Assembly: GCF_036884655.1 (NCBI RefSeq)
Contig: NC_088340.1
Coordinates: 12,761,501-12,825,500 of the forward strand
Direction of reading: 5' to 3'
Source of the DNA: Musa acuminata AAA Group
Taxonomy: Eukaryota; Streptophyta; Magnoliopsida; Zingiberales; Musaceae
Length of the DNA: 64,000 nt
The notes under the pieces are model-generated. The model searched no databases and was not told the DNA's origin. It saw only the letters and a program-made list of their open reading frames with translations. This document shows positions 1 to 13,011 of this stretch, in pieces (position 1 is the first letter of the stretch; each line of letters opens with the position of its first letter). A program made the translations under genes and the position numbers.

Positions 1-823
1 CATGACCCTCGCTGCCTCCTTCTCCACCGCCGCCGCTGCACTCCGGCCAGCAACGACTGCTGCTGCCAGCCACCGCAGCCTTCACTCAACCCCCTCGATC
101 TGCACCGTTGCTGCAGCCCCTTTGCTCTGCATCTTTGCCGCTGCCGTCGGTTGCCACCACTACAGCCTTAACCCCGACCGCTTCAACGCCACCTCCGTCT
201 TGTTCTGCCTCCGCTGCTGTAGTTGTTGGTTGCCATCACCGCAGCCTCAACCCGGCTGCTCGGCGATTGCTTCCTTGGGTCACAGCAGTCACAACCGTCA
301 CTTTTCAGCCTCGACACTCTCATCTCACATAGTGACAAAAACACAGGGCAGCAACTCTTCCTCCATCGCAGCCACCGCAGCGGCGAGTCCTTGCCGGCGC
401 TGCCCCCAACCACACCACCATCACTACCTCCCAGCCCTCAGCAACAGCGATCCCTCCACACAATGACTACAACAAGCATCGTTGCCTCTCACCAGCGCCT
501 CCTTCCGCAGTGTGACAGAAACAGAGCAACGCTGCCTTCCATCCGCACCGTCACAGCCATCGCAGCGATGAGCCCTTAGCGGTACTGCCCCAGCCGCACC
601 ACCATCGCTGCCTCCAAGCCCTCAGCAACAGCGATCCCTCTACGCAGCGACCGCAATAAGCATCGCTGCCTCCCACGCGGCGACCGCAGCTACATCCCCG
701 CATCCTCGCAGCAACCCTTCATTCCCATAGTGTTGCCACCGACTGCGTCACAACAGCAGCACCGAATAGGGCAGTGATTGATGCCCTTGACCAACACCAA
801 AAATAGGAGTTGAGATTACAGAT
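1..823 (+). other. C-rich low-complexity leader of Gypsy-0
   Basis: The stretch is made of degenerate repeats of words such as catcgctgcc, ccgcagc and ctcagcaacagcgatcc. Several frames stay open only because of this composition, giving Ala/Ser/Pro/His-rich translations with no domain. I read it as untranslated leader between the missing primer site and gag. No promoter or RNA gene is apparent. Confidence 0.5.
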
Positions 824-838
824 TTGCAGTCTTATGAA

Positions 839-1915
839 ATGGCCATCGATAACTCAGTGAAAGCACAAATGGAAGCATTGAGAATTAGAATTGAGAACCG
901 GTTACAAGAAGTACTTAATAATTTCAAAAAGGATTTACTGGGGAGCCTTAGTAAATTTCAACAAGGTGGGAGCTCAAGTTCTACATTGCACAGATCTGGA
1001 AATACTAGAAAAGGGTCCCAAGATTGTGACACAATCTACTTATACATGAAGGTGGATGGACAGCTCTAAAAAATTTGTCAGACTTCTATAGTGTTGGAAT
1101 ATCAGAGTAGGTTTGAAAGATTATCAAATCAAGCTAGAGATTGGTTGGAACGACAACTTCTGGATACATTTATTGAAGGCTTTATTCCAGAGATCCGGTG
1201 TGAAGTTAAGGCTCGTCAACCTCGCACTATGATAGCTGCGATCTCATTCGCACATCTACATGAGAAAAAAATCAATAGGGAAAATCATGGAAACAGAAGT
1301 GACAATAACCAGATGATCAGTAAGCCACCGGCCCTATCTATTCCCAACCAAAGCCTTGACACCCGAAGACTAACCCAGGAAGAACTTAAGGAAAGATCAG
1401 CAAAGGGTTTGTACTATGATGAAAAATGGAGTATGGAGCACCGATGTAAACAAGGGCAACTTTTGATGATTGAACCAATTGGAGAGGAGCCGAAAGTTAA
1501 GAATGTGGACTCCAATCATGAAGGTATAAATTCTAATGAAGACCTTGAACCTACCGTAAATACAATGCATACATTAGCCGACTACTCTAACCCGCAAAAT
1601 ATGGAAGTTGCCGAAACTCTAGAGCATCAGCCTATTATAGTTTTGATTGATACTAGTAGCACTAACAATTTTATGGACAGTGAGATTGTTGACCGATTGG
1701 CCCACCACAGTGAAGACTATGACAGATTCGAAGTAAAGATTGTTGATGGACGGATTTTCACTTGTGATAGCAAAGGTTCAAAGATAAAACTGATTATACA
1801 TGGCCAGAAGTTTCATGCAACGATTACTACATTGAAAGACCGACCTGTTGCTTATACTATAAAAAAGTGGAGACCATACTTACTTGATCAATGGGTTGTG
1901 ATGCGTTGCAGATAG
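839..1915 (+). pseudogene. Gypsy-0 gag and protease remnant
   Basis: The reading begins at MAIDNSVKAQMEALRIRIENR, matching the gag start of the other gypsy copies here ([21 protein letters not shown]). The centre of gag, the part corresponding to [21 protein letters not shown] in the other copies, is deleted. A stop ends the first piece at 1069. From 1091 the frame shows [12 protein letters not shown] and FIEGFIPEIRCEVKARQP, then a zinc-knuckle region whose first cysteines are lost (YYDEKWSMEHRC). The aspartic protease motif has changed from DTGS to DTSS at about 1650. The product cannot be functional. Confidence 0.8.
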
Positions 1916-2001
1916 TCTATAGCTAAAGTGCTGAAAGAGAAGCTCCCCGAGATTGATGCTGCTCAGCCTTGAGGACAAGGCTGATTTGAAGAGGGAGGAA
2001 C

Positions 2002-2408
2002 TGTTAGGACCCTTTTTCTGAGCTTTTGAATAATGTTTATTGAGTCTGTTTAGTCCAATTGTTTATTGAGTCGGTTTGATTCAATTAGAATCAAGTAGAG
2101 GTTTATTTAATATTTATTTATTTTAGAGTTCAAGTCCTGATGGACTCTGGGTGGAACTCTATAAATAGGGATGTAACTACTTCTTTTCAGCTATCTATGA
2201 AAAATACTATTATGTCTTTTGACAAACCCTAGGAGGCCGATCCCCTCGAAGTGATCAAGGAGGGCCGATCCCCTCGAAGCGATCAAGGAGGGCCGATCCC
2301 TTCGAAGTGATCATTATCATCCACATTTCTCTCCTTTCTTCCACGATAAGACTTTAGGGTCTTATCATTTGGTATCAGAGCGACGATAAGACCTTTAGGG
2401 TCTTATCA
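2002..2408 (+). repeat. Gypsy-0 3' LTR
   Basis: The LTR starts TGTTAGGACC right after the polypurine tract. It has a TATA box (tataaatag, 2160-2168), two GAtcccctcgaagYgatcaaggagggcc-type repeats around 2230-2300, and an end at TTATCA. The end occurs twice, at 2367 and 2408. The two copies of 'acgataagac..ttagggtcttatca' are separated by a primer-site-like TGGTATCAGAGC (2370-2381). The length is 366 bp if it ends at the first copy and 407 bp if at the second. Confidence 0.75.
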
Positions 2409-3772
2409 GGTTGCGACGACGCTCCTCAAAACTCTAGGCCTGCTTTGAGGTGGAGAGGGGGGAGAAGAATAGGAGAGGTAAGCAAAGGCTCTCTCCTATG
2501 AACCATTGAATCCCTCTTATTTATAGAGGTTTCATGTCAACTTAACCCTAATGGATCCTCCCCTATTGAGTATTGGATCTTCATCCAACTACCCAAGCCT
2601 CTTAGATTAATAGATCTTTATCCAATAATCTCTCATGGGCTTTTATTGGATCTCATTCATAAGATCCAATAATTCATGGGCTTATTGGATATCCAATAAG
2701 ATATGAGGTCTGGCGGATATCTCATATCCGAACCTCTACTCATCGCAATGGCTACCATATGTGTGTGACCCTTTAGGCCCAATATCGAGTTGGTCGTGAG
2801 TCATACTTGTCAGAACTCCTTCTGGCTCAATAAATTATTATCTTCATAATAATTTACTCGACTCATCGATTACGGACGTACGAGGCCACTACGCCGTAGT
2901 CCCCAAACGATACAGGGGAATCCAATCCATTGGATATGTCTATCCTCAGTTACTATGTACCTATAGTCCCTCATCCGTCTAATATCCCAGAGATCGTATA
3001 CCGGGCATGGTGCTATCAAATCCATACGGTTTCTACTCGAGTCTTACTCTAATCGGATTCTTCCGGAGAACTCTTTCTCTCTCAATCCGAATGACCTTGG
3101 CCAAGGATTTGTCTGAGCAAGAACACATGGGATATTCCTCTCATAACACCGAGAGTGAATGATCCTCTATCGATACTCAATTGCCCTCCGAAGGTTGACT
3201 GTCACTCCTGAGGACTGGTTGTACTAGATCTGTGACATCCAAACCTATAAGTCTAGTATCAAAGAATGAAATACTCATACAGAACATCCTTAGTGTCTCA
3301 AGTCTAAGGACTAGAGACATCTCTGGGACTACGAAATCATTGTTTAACAATAAGGTATTATCAACCATCCAGCATTCTATAAGCGGATCAATCAGTGAAC
3401 TTATTTTCCAATGAGCACCTGTACTGTATTCATTGTGTCCCCACATGAGCAGCTATGAGACTAGCTGCATCCATTATATGAACGAGTATATAGCATACCA
3501 GTCTGCTCGGTTATCTCGATGTCCCTCTCGAGTAACCTATAACTGGGATTATTTAGGATTTGTGTTTAAAGGCGAATCGGTCTCATTATCGTGATCTCAT
3601 CACGATCCGATTCCCATTACATAGATCCAAGGACATCACAATATATACATGCATATATACAATAGTCAATATAAAGTGATAAGTGCCAAAATATAATAAG
3701 CAAAACGATTGCATGTCAAGTCACACATGCCATCACTCACGTGATTGGCTTGTTGGGCACCTATGACTAGCA
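2409..3772 (-). repeat. Reverse copia-A-family LTR, cut on the left by Gypsy-0
   Basis: Read on the minus strand this matches the long copia A LTR, from its TGCTAGTCATAGGTGCC start (at 3772) to the GTCGTCGCAAC block near its 3' end. The remainder is outside the window beyond Gypsy-0. No internal element sequence accompanies it in the window: the A0 pol reading frame resumes directly at 3773 (ttatt, the likely right TSD). It is probably a solo LTR, although a full element with its other end upstream cannot be excluded. Confidence 0.75.
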
Positions 3773-4477
3773 TTATTTCTATCATCCAGAAGACCAAAAT
3801 GTCTTTATAGCCAAGAGAGTAATGTTTCTTGAGAAGGAACACATTCTTGGTAGAGACAATGAGAGCGTGATCGAGATGAGTGAGGTTGGAGAACCTCGCT
3901 CAAGCACTATTCTACAACCAGAGTCTGTTTAGGTACCTAACACATAAGTTCTGACTTTACATAGATCCGATAGAGTACCCTATTCTCTTTAGAGATATGT
4001 AAGACATATCAAAAGAGAGAATGTTGATGATATTAATCTTCAGACCTACGAGGAGGCTATTATGAGTATAGACTCCGGGAAGTGGCAAGAAGTAATGAAT
4101 TCTTATATAGATTCTATATACTCTAACAAGATTTGGAACCTAGTTGATGCACCCAAGGGTATTATACCCATTGGTTGCAAGTGGATCCTCAAGAAGAAGT
4201 TTAGAGTAGATAGAAAGATAGAAACCTATAAAAGGCTAATGGCTAAGGGGTATCATCAAAGGTAATGTGTTAACTATGACGAAACCTTCTTACTCGTAGT
4301 CATGCTAAAATCTAACTGAATTCTATTAGCTATTGTAGTATACTATGATTATGAGATCTATTAGATGAATGTAAAAACCATGTTCTTCAATGACAACCTC
4401 AAGGATGAGGTGTATATGATATAGCATGATGGATTCGTGTCCAAATAGAGTTCAGATAAGGTGTGCAGATTGCTTAG
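3773..4477 (+). pseudogene. Old copia A0 pol fragment (integrase end to start of RT)
   Basis: The translation aligns with the intact relatives in this window. It shows FIAKRVMFLEKEHILG (integrase C-terminal side), the linker with EPRSSTILQPES, then TYEEAIMSIDSGKWQEVMNS and GCKWILKKKFRVDRK from the start of RT. It has many stops (for example near 3930, 4263 and 4428). It ends at gattgcttag, where copia A is inserted, and resumes at 29887. This fragment, the fragments at 29.9 kb and 56.9 kb, and the LTR at 57.5 kb belong to one element. Confidence 0.85.
4431..4477 (+). repeat. 47-bp target duplication flanking copia A, left copy
   Basis: This stretch of A0 pol, from ggattcgtgtccaaatag to gtgcagattgcttag, recurs at 29840-29886 with one mismatch. 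It therefore brackets the whole copia A insertion. A normal insertion would leave only about 5 bp. Confidence 0.85.
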
Positions 4478-6054
<1,577 letters not shown>

Positions 6055-6055
6055 G

Positions 6056-6067
6056 TGGTATCAGAGC
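6056..6067 (+). other. Copia A primer binding site
   Basis: TGGTATCAGAGC lies one base after the LTR. It is complementary to the 3' end of plant initiator methionine tRNA, the usual primer for copia elements. Confidence 0.9.
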
Positions 6068-6469
6068 CAGATTGTTCGTGCGAATGATTGGTTTTGAACT
6101 GCGTGTATTGTGTTTAGGAAGAATTTTGACGTCAAAATCGTTGACGCAAAAACAACGAAGGGCAGCAACAGTTGCTGCCTCGATCTGCATATGTGCAGCG
6201 CAGCCGAAGGCGGGCAGCACAGAGGCTGCGTTTGCAGCAGCCAGCCGACGGCCTGCTTGCAGCAAGCTTGCGTCCGGCGGGGCTAGCAGCTCGCGGGCAA
6301 AGGCGCCTGCGGCCGCTTCTCCCGCGGGGTAAGGCGCCGCAGGGCAGCGGCGCTTGCCACCGCTGCTCCTGCGGGCGAAACCCCCCCCACCGGTAGAACC
6401 GCCTGCAGGGGCGCCCACCTGCAGCGGCAGCGCCGCCAGCGGGCGTGCCGCCTGCAAGCGAGGGCAGCG
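6068..6469 (+). other. Copia A leader, first part (GC-rich)
   Basis: Untranslated sequence between the primer site and the Gypsy-1 insertion. From about 6190 it becomes very GC-rich (gcagcggc and cctgcagggg words). Open frames here are compositional. The same block appears in reverse in the second copy at about 50690-51160. The last five bases (cagcg, 6465-6469) are the left TSD of Gypsy-1. Confidence 0.75.
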
Positions 6470-6942
6470 TGTTAGAACCCTTGCAGATTCTAAACTTGGG
6501 GTTGATCTCTTTAGGGGATCGGCCTCCTTGGAACTCTATAGGGGTTCCTCCCTCCAAGTTGCTGCTCAAAGGCTGCAGAAAAGATTCTTCTATTGCTTAA
6601 GAAAAGAGGAGAAATACATTGCTATTTATAGGGCTTTTAAACCCTAACTCCTAATAGGACTCCTACTTAAAACTCTTACTTCTAACCAACTCCTAATAGG
6701 ACTCCTACTCAAGACTCCTATTCCCTTACAACTCCTAATTCTTCTCTAAGAAAAAACCTCTTACATGAATGTCCCTCTCAATTAGGACTCTCCTAGCTAG
6801 AGTCCTAACAGAATGTCCCTCTCAATTAGGACTCTCCTAGCTAGAGTCCTAACAGAATGTCCCTCTCAATTAGGACTCTCCTAGATAGAGTCCTAACAGA
6901 ATGTCCCTCTCAATTAGGACTCTCCTAGCTAGAGTCCTAACA
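6470..6942 (-). repeat. Gypsy-1 3' LTR (473 bp)
   Basis: Bounded by TGTTAG and CTAACA. It contains four copies of a 44-bp unit at its right edge (6767-6810, 6811-6854, 6855-6898, 6899-6942), one more than the partner LTR. The adjoining gacccgccctcttc is the reverse complement of the polypurine tract. Confidence 0.93.
6767..6942. repeat. Four 44-bp tandem repeats at the LTR edge
   Basis: Each unit runs from gaatgtccctctc to gagtcctaaca, so every unit ends with the LTR terminus itself. In the sense of the element the LTR starts with four near-identical copies of its own first 44 bases. One unit differs by gatagag in place of gctagag. Confidence 0.95.
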
Positions 6943-6977
6943 GACCCGCCCTCTTCAAATCAGCCTTGTCCTCAAGG

Positions 6978-8341
6978 CTAAGATTCCATGAACTCAGGGA
7001 ACCGGGTCTTCAGCTCCTTATATGGTTCCCATGTGGCATCTTCAAGTGGTAGATTATTCCAATGCACTAGTACTTCAGTAGAGGGATGTCGGCGACGCAT
7101 CACGATCCTGCGATCGAGGATGGCTTGTGGTTGGGCTTGAATAACTCCATCCTCAGTTGTGTTGGGCAGTTGGATCTAGGGTGACTCGTGTTCTCCCAAC
7201 TTGGGCTTTAGGCATGATACGTGGAAGACAGGGTGAATTTTGGCATCCTCAGGTAATTTAAGTCTGTATGCCACGGCTCCAATACGCTCTGTGATCTGAT
7301 AGGGCCCATAAAAACGTGGGGATAGCTTCATGGAGGCTCGAGTATTGATAGAGAGTTGCTTGTATGGTTGTAGGCGAAGATAAACCCAATCTCCCACTGA
7401 AAATTCTCTTTCACTTCGTCGTGTGTCGGCTTGCTGCTTCATTCTAGCTTGAGCGGTAGAGAGATTATCTTTTAACAGTTGTAAGAGTTTGTCCCTATCA
7501 ATCAATTCTTGGTCAACCTGATCTACCTTGGCCGAGCCAATTACATACTTTAGAATCACAGGTGCTGGTCGACCATACAATGCTTCATAAGGGGCACATT
7601 TTGTAGATGAATGATATGTAGTGTTATACCACCATTCGGCCCAGGGAAGCCATTTCGCCCACTCTTTTGGTCGGTCGCTAGCGAAACACCGGAGGTACGT
7701 CTCTAAGCACCTATTTACCACCTCTGTTTGGCCGTCAGTTTGTGGATGATACGCTGTGCTCATCTTGAGTTTGGTGCCTTGTAACTGAAATAACTCGGTC
7801 CAAAATTTACTAGTGAAGATCCTATCATGATCACTTACGATGGACCTTGGCATCCAATGTAGTTTAATAATATTTTCTATGAAATCTGGGCAATACTAGC
7901 AGCAGTGTAGGGATTTCTCACAGCACAAAAATGAGCATATTTCGTAAGTCGATCAACCACCACGAGAATCGTGCTTTTACCTTTGAAAGATGGCAGCCCT
8001 TCAATGAAGTCCATGGAGATGTTAGTCCACACTGAGTCTGGTATGGGTAGTGGTTGTAGCTTCCCTGGATTTGCCACAGTTTCACCCTTGTGCTGTTGAC
8101 ATACATCACATTGTGCCACATATTCAGCAATAATTTTTTTCATCCATCTCCAATAAAAATTTTGCTTTACTCTTTTGTAGGTTCTTAGGAATCTAGAGTG
8201 CCCTGCTGAAGGTATGGAGTGCATTTCATGCAAGATGATTGCGATGCAAGGGGAGTCAGGTATAAGCACAATGCGACCTTTGTAGCGTAGATCCCTCGAA
8301 TCCCAGGTGTAGTGGGCTATTGCACTTGGATCCTCCTCCAA
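6978..8341 (-). pseudogene. Gypsy-1 integrase and chromodomain-like C-terminus
   Basis: From 8341 downward the frame shows the integrase zinc-binding region (HEMHSIPSAGHSR..C..C) and the core with MDFIEGLP and VVVDRLTKYAHF. A one-base loss near 7885 shifts the frame. It resumes as SIVSDHDRIFTSKFW and [17 protein letters not shown] (7853-7176), which contain the second Asp and the region of the catalytic Glu. Below 7176 the tail reads ILDRRIVMRRR..EVLVHWNNLPLEDATWE, a chromodomain-like motif typical of chromoviruses. The polyprotein would end at the stop at 6978-6980. Confidence 0.85.
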
Positions 8342-10094
8342 TTTTTTTATGATCTTGCTGATCTCTGGATCCTTCTTCCATTCTTCCCTAATGTCCTCGA
8401 GGAGACCGGTGGTAGGAAGGGAGATGGCTGAAACCTTAGCTTATTCAGGTAGCCGTGAGAGTGCATCTGCAACAACGTTTTCTTTCCCCTTTTTGTAAAT
8501 AATTTCATAATCAAATCCAAGAAGTTTGGTTACCCATTTTTGCTGATCAGGGGATGATATCTTTTGCTCCAAAAAGTACTTGAGGCTTTTATGGTCAGTT
8601 TTAATTTGAAATCGTCGGCCGATCAGGTAGGGTCTCTACCTCGTTACTGCGTGTACAATGGCAAGCATCTCCTTATTATATACTGACATGTTTTGATGGG
8701 AGGGAGATAATGCCTTGCTAGTGTATGCGAGTGGTCGACCATTTTGCATGAGAACGGCCAATTCCGACTCCAGATGCATCGACCTCAATGATGAAGGGTC
8801 TATTGAAATCTGGTAGCGCAAGCACCGGCGTCGTTGTCATGGCTTCTTTAAGTTTGTCGAAGGCAGCAGAGGCTTTGTCCGACCATTGGAAAGCATCTTT
8901 TTTCAGTAAAGAAGTGAGTGGTACACTGATCTTCCCATAGTCCTTAACAAATTTTCGGTAGTAGCCCGTTAGTCCAAGGAACCCCCGTAGTAATTTCACG
9001 TTTGTAGGTTTCGGCCAGCCTTGCATTGCCTCAATTTTTGTTGGGTCTACCGCCACTCCTTCTTCTGATATTATATGCCCAAGGTACTCTACTTTTTGCT
9101 GGAGAAAGCTGTACTTTGGTTGCTTAACAAAAAGAGTATTCTCCCGAAGGATCATCAAAACAATCCGTAAATGCTGAAAGTGAGTCTCAAGAGAAGGGCT
9201 ATAAACGAGAATATCATCGAAAAATACCAGCACAAATTTACGAAGAAAGCTCCGAAAAATATCGTTCATGAGACTTTGAAAGGTTGAAGGAGCATTAGTG
9301 AGTCCAAAAGGCATTACCAAGAATTCATAATGGCCATCATGTGTGCGAAATGCAGTTTTTGGAATGTCATCGTCATATACCCGAATTTGGTGGTAACCGG
9401 ATCGGAGGTCCAACTTCGTGAAGACTCGAGATCCTTTCAATTCATCAAGAAGTTCATCCACCACTGGTATTGGGTACTTGTTCTTGACGGTGATGCCATT
9501 TAAAGCTCGGTAGTCGATGCACAACCGCCAAGTTCCGTCCTTCTTGCGTACAAGTAGCACCGGTGAGGAATAGGGGCTGCAACTTGGCCGAATCACCCCT
9601 GTTTCAAGCATCACCTTTGCGATCTTTTCAATTTCATCTTTCTGGAGGTGAGGATATTGGTACGGTCGAGTGTTCGCTGGTGGCTTGCCCGGAAGGATTG
9701 GAATTCGATGGTCATGTTGCCGAGAAGGAGGAAGACCGCGCGGTTCAGCAAATATGTCGGCAAATTCAGTAAGCAATTGGACAAGATTTTGATCTTCAAT
9801 TTCTATTTTCTTCCCCTCTGGTTGCTGCTGGAAGTGCATCAAAAAGCCACCATTTACCTTGTGTAAAACTTTCTCCATTCGTTGGGCCGAAACAGTGGTA
9901 ACGTTGCTTCTGCGCTTCCCGCGTAGGATGATCTGTTTGCCCTTACAGTAGAATTTCATAATTAATTTAGAAAAGTTCCAAGAGACATCACCTAGTGTAG
10001 TTAGCCATTGTATACCAAGCACTGCCTCATAGTCATCGATTGGTAGGAGAAAGAAATCGGTGATAATTTCTTGGTCTTGTAGTAATAGTTTCAC
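8342..10094 (-). pseudogene. Gypsy-1 reverse transcriptase and RNase H
   Basis: RT motifs are in order: [70 protein letters not shown] and the catalytic FFDDILVYS. The tether and RNase H follow ([29 protein letters not shown] and [12 protein letters not shown]). A frameshift near 8765 breaks RNase H; the second piece ([20 protein letters not shown]) lies in another frame at 8821-8636. A Trp-to-stop change ends that piece just after AIVHAVTR. The end of RNase H ([11 protein letters not shown] and DALSRL-like text) is readable down to about 8440. Confidence 0.9.
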
Positions 10095-11288
10095 CTGCGG
10101 GCATCTTTAGTCGCACTTTAGGATTCTGCCGTCGGCAACCTTTACATCGAACTTGCTGTAACCTTTAATATGCAGTGCCATCCGAGCAGCAACCTTACTA
10201 TTCAGGAAGTTATTAGTGCTACCCGTGTCGATGAGAACAGTGATCGGCTGTTGTTTGAGAAGGCCTCCAACTTTCATCGTTTGCGGATTTGAGTAGCCGG
10301 CTAGTGCGTGTACCGTAATGTCGGTCGGCTGTGACTCTTCTTCCATATCTTCTTCTTCATGTTCAAGGCTCTCTTCTAGATGTTCAATGACCTCTTCTTC
10401 TACTGGTTCAATCATAAGAAGTCTACCTTTTTTACAGCGATGCTCGCGGCTCCACGGCTCGTCGCAATGGCAACATAACCCCTTCGTAGATCGCTCCCGA
10501 AGTTCTTCTCTTGTTAACCTTTTCGGTGCAGGGACTCGGTTGATAGTAGGGGGGGCTGAGGGCTTTAGTATTGTAGGTCGTGGAGTGATCCTAGTCCTCT
10601 GGGCTTCATGGTTCAATCGCTCCTCTTGAAGTCGTGCGAAAGAGATGGCTGCCATAAGCGTGTATGGTTGTCGCGCCTTAACTTCTCCTCGGATCTCCGG
10701 CTTTAAGCCCTCAATAAAGGTCCCCAATAGTTGTTTTTCAGACCAATCACGAGTTTGATTAGATAATCTTTCAAACCTGGTTTGGTACTCCTGAATGGTG
10801 GAGGTTTGTCGGATCTTTGCTAGTTGTCCGTCAATGTTCTCGTAATAAGTTGGTCCGAAGCGGATCAGTAGTCCTTCTTTGAATTGTTGCCATGAAAGGG
10901 CTCCATAAGTGTGTTCAAACTAGTTAAACCATTGTATGGCATCCCCTTCAAGATGTATAGCTACAATTTCCACCATGGATGTATCCGCAGTTTTATGGTA
11001 CCGAAAATATCGCTCCGCGCGCGAGATCCAACCAATTGGGTCTCCTTCTTCCTATCTAGGGAAGTCCACTCTCATGCGCGAATAGTTAGGGTCGGTCATA
11101 GAACCTCCCCTCTCTTGGAAGTCATCTCTTTGGGCATGATTTGATTGGTTAGAGCTCTCTCCTTGATGTGATTTCTTCGGACTTGGTGGTCGGCCCAAAC
11201 TGAATTCGGTAAGGAGAGTCCGAATCTTATCCTCCATTCATGCCTCAAAGGCTTCAAATTTAGCATTGATTGCCTCCTCAGATGCCAT
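10095..11288 (-). pseudogene. Gypsy-1 gag and protease
   Basis: The start codon is taken at 11288 ([16 protein letters not shown]), matching the other copies. Stops include CGA-to-TGA just before MEDKIRTLL, TGG-to-TAG at DFPR*EEG (about 11050), a second TGG-to-TAG in WFN*FEHTYG (about 10920) and one near 10104. The gag core ([32 protein letters not shown]), a CCHC-like knuckle ([14 protein letters not shown]) and the protease active site (VLIDTGSTNNFLNS) are all visible in one frame. Confidence 0.88.
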
Positions 11289-11881
11289 AGTATATGACTC
11301 CAAATCTGTGATGTTAAGATCTCTCTTTTGTTGATGGGTTAAAGGCATGTATAGGTTTGATAGAAATCAGTGAAAGTTTGCTGCAGAATTGTGTTGTCTT
11401 GTGAGAGCAGAATTATCGTCGAAGAAACAGCGGTTTTTCGATGAAATCTCCACAAAAAATTTGAGAGATTTGAGGAGGGAATTGACAGCAATATCTCAGT
11501 TTATATGACAGCAAGGATGTCCAATTTAATCAAGAAAATTTTGGCAGTAACAGCAAGAAAATTGGTGTAAGTTGCGATAGCAGAATTCTCGTCGAAAATT
11601 TCAGCAACTTACGATGAAATTTACAGCAATATAGGAACGATTTTTTTTTTTTTTGGATTTTCGAATAGGGATAACTAAATTGCAGTAGCAGTAAGGTAGG
11701 AAACCAGAACCTGTTGCAATTCACAGGGAGATCAAAGGATGATCTGCGGTGGTGGAGATGACAGTGGAATTTGGCGACGATCTTTTAAGCAATTGTGGGA
11801 ATTGCTTTGGGCGGTTGTGGAGGGTTGATGGATGGTAGTGGAAGGGCAGCGAGATGGCAAGAACGCTGCTCTGATACCAGG
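11289..11881 (-). other. Gypsy-1 leader and primer binding site
   Basis: Untranslated leader between the 5' LTR and gag. The primer site is the reverse complement of TGGTATCAGAGC at 11868-11879, two bases from the LTR. It is about 700 bp shorter than the leader of Gypsy-2 and Gypsy-3. A poly-T run lies at 11641-11654. Confidence 0.85.
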
Positions 11882-12310
11882 TGTTAGAACCCTTGCAGAT
11901 TCTAAACTTGGGGTTGATCTCTTTAGGGGATCGGCCTCCTTGGAACTCTATAGGGGTTCCTCCCTCCAAGTTGCTGCTCAAAGGCTGCAGAAAAGATTCT
12001 TCTATTGCTTAAGAAAAGAGGAGGAATACATGGCTATTTATAGGGCTTCTAAACCCTAACTCCTAATAGGACTCCTACTTAAAACTCTTACTTCTAACCA
12101 ACTCCTAATAGGACTCCTACTCAAGACTCCTATTCCCTTACAACTCCTAATTCTTCTCTAAGAAAAAACCTCTTACATGAATGTCCCTCTCAATTAGGAC
12201 TCTCCTAGCTAGAGTCCTAACAGAATGTCCCTCTCAATTAGGACTCTCCTAGATAGAGTCCTAACAGAATGTCCCTCTCAATTAGGACTCTCCTAGCTAG
12301 AGTCCTAACA
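11882..12310 (-). repeat. Gypsy-1 5' LTR (429 bp)
   Basis: The same family as 6470-6942, with TGTTAG and CTAACA ends. It has three 44-bp units (12179-12222, 12223-12266, 12267-12310) against four in the partner LTR, which explains the 44-bp length difference exactly. The TATA box lies on the minus strand at 12034-12042 (ctatttata). Confidence 0.93.
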
Positions 12311-12953
12311 CAGCGCCCTCGCCCCGCCGCACAGGCCGCCGCCAGCAGGGTGGCGGCGGCGGCAACAGTAAGAGGGAATTAGGGTTTTGGGCAAAAAGAT
12401 AGTTTTGCCCCTGTGAATTTGAGAAATTTTAATTTCTGTCTTTTATCTAAATTACAAAAATACTCTTAGGAATTGAGAAATTTCCTACATGTCCCTGATT
12501 TCAGAAAATATTAATTAATTAAAAGGTTTAGTTGATTATTATTTTTATTATTATCTAGTAGTCCTACATGATGATTATTTATACATGTGATGTATGATGT
12601 GTGGACGGATGATCATGGACCGTGTGATGTGTGTACTTGTGATTATTATTATTGAGGTCTGCGTGCCTCCATTATATTTCTCGTTTATTGTCGGGCCTGC
12701 GTGTCTATGATTAAGTTGTAATCACATGAGGAGGCACAGCGGGAGCGTGGATGCGATAGCGGGACCCACGAGACGGACGATCGTGATGCATGAAGATGCA
12801 TCAAGATATCGACGGAACCGACGAGGACGAGATGGACGATCACAGGGCATAGAGATGCACCGTTGCACACATAGATCTTGATGTGAGTGATTAGGCCTAC
12901 TGGCTCGGGCCTAATCATATTAGGTTGTGGTCCATGATCATCTGGTGCGATTG

Positions 12954-12954
<1 letters not shown>

Positions 12955-13008
<54 letters not shown>
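12955..13008. repeat. (AT)n microsatellite in the copia A leader
   Basis: About 27 AT units. The second copy of the leader (about 50050-50085) has only a short interrupted AT tract at this place. Confidence 0.95.

Positions 13009-13011
<3 letters not shown>

Larger units (their letters stand above)
1..2408 (+). mobile_element. Gypsy-0: internally deleted Ty3/gypsy element, left end outside window
   Basis: This is the right part of a plus-strand gypsy element. It runs leader, gag, protease remnant, then a jump to the end of pol and a polypurine tract (gaagagggaggaac) just before an LTR beginning TGTTAGGACC at 2002. Reverse transcriptase, RNase H and nearly all integrase are missing. A short RNase H-like string (VAYT..KWRPYLL) near 1850-1885 is joined directly to the pol tail. 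It sits inside a reverse-oriented copia LTR that resumes at 2409. The 5' LTR and left TSD lie outside the window, so the insertion cannot be verified on that side. Confidence 0.8.
6470..12310 (-). mobile_element. Gypsy-1: chromovirus-type Ty3/gypsy element inserted in the copia A leader
   Basis: A minus-strand element of 5841 bp flanked by cagcg (6465-6469 and 12311-12315). Its 5' LTR is on the right (11882-12310) and its 3' LTR on the left (6470-6942). Gag, protease, RT, RNase H, integrase and a chromodomain-like tail occur in gypsy order. This is the only gypsy copy here that keeps the full RT and integrase core regions. Several stops and frameshifts make it defective. The short LTRs suggest a Reina-like chromovirus, which is inference. 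Confidence 0.93.

Noticed and set aside
6056..6067. tRNA-like sequence TGGTATCAGAGC and its other occurrences
   Set aside because: Only the short tRNA 3'-complement is present next to LTRs; these are primer sites, not tRNA genes.
6767..6942. Regular 44-bp repeats resembling a CRISPR array
   Set aside because: The repeats are head-to-tail without spacers, form the LTR terminus and lie in plant DNA.
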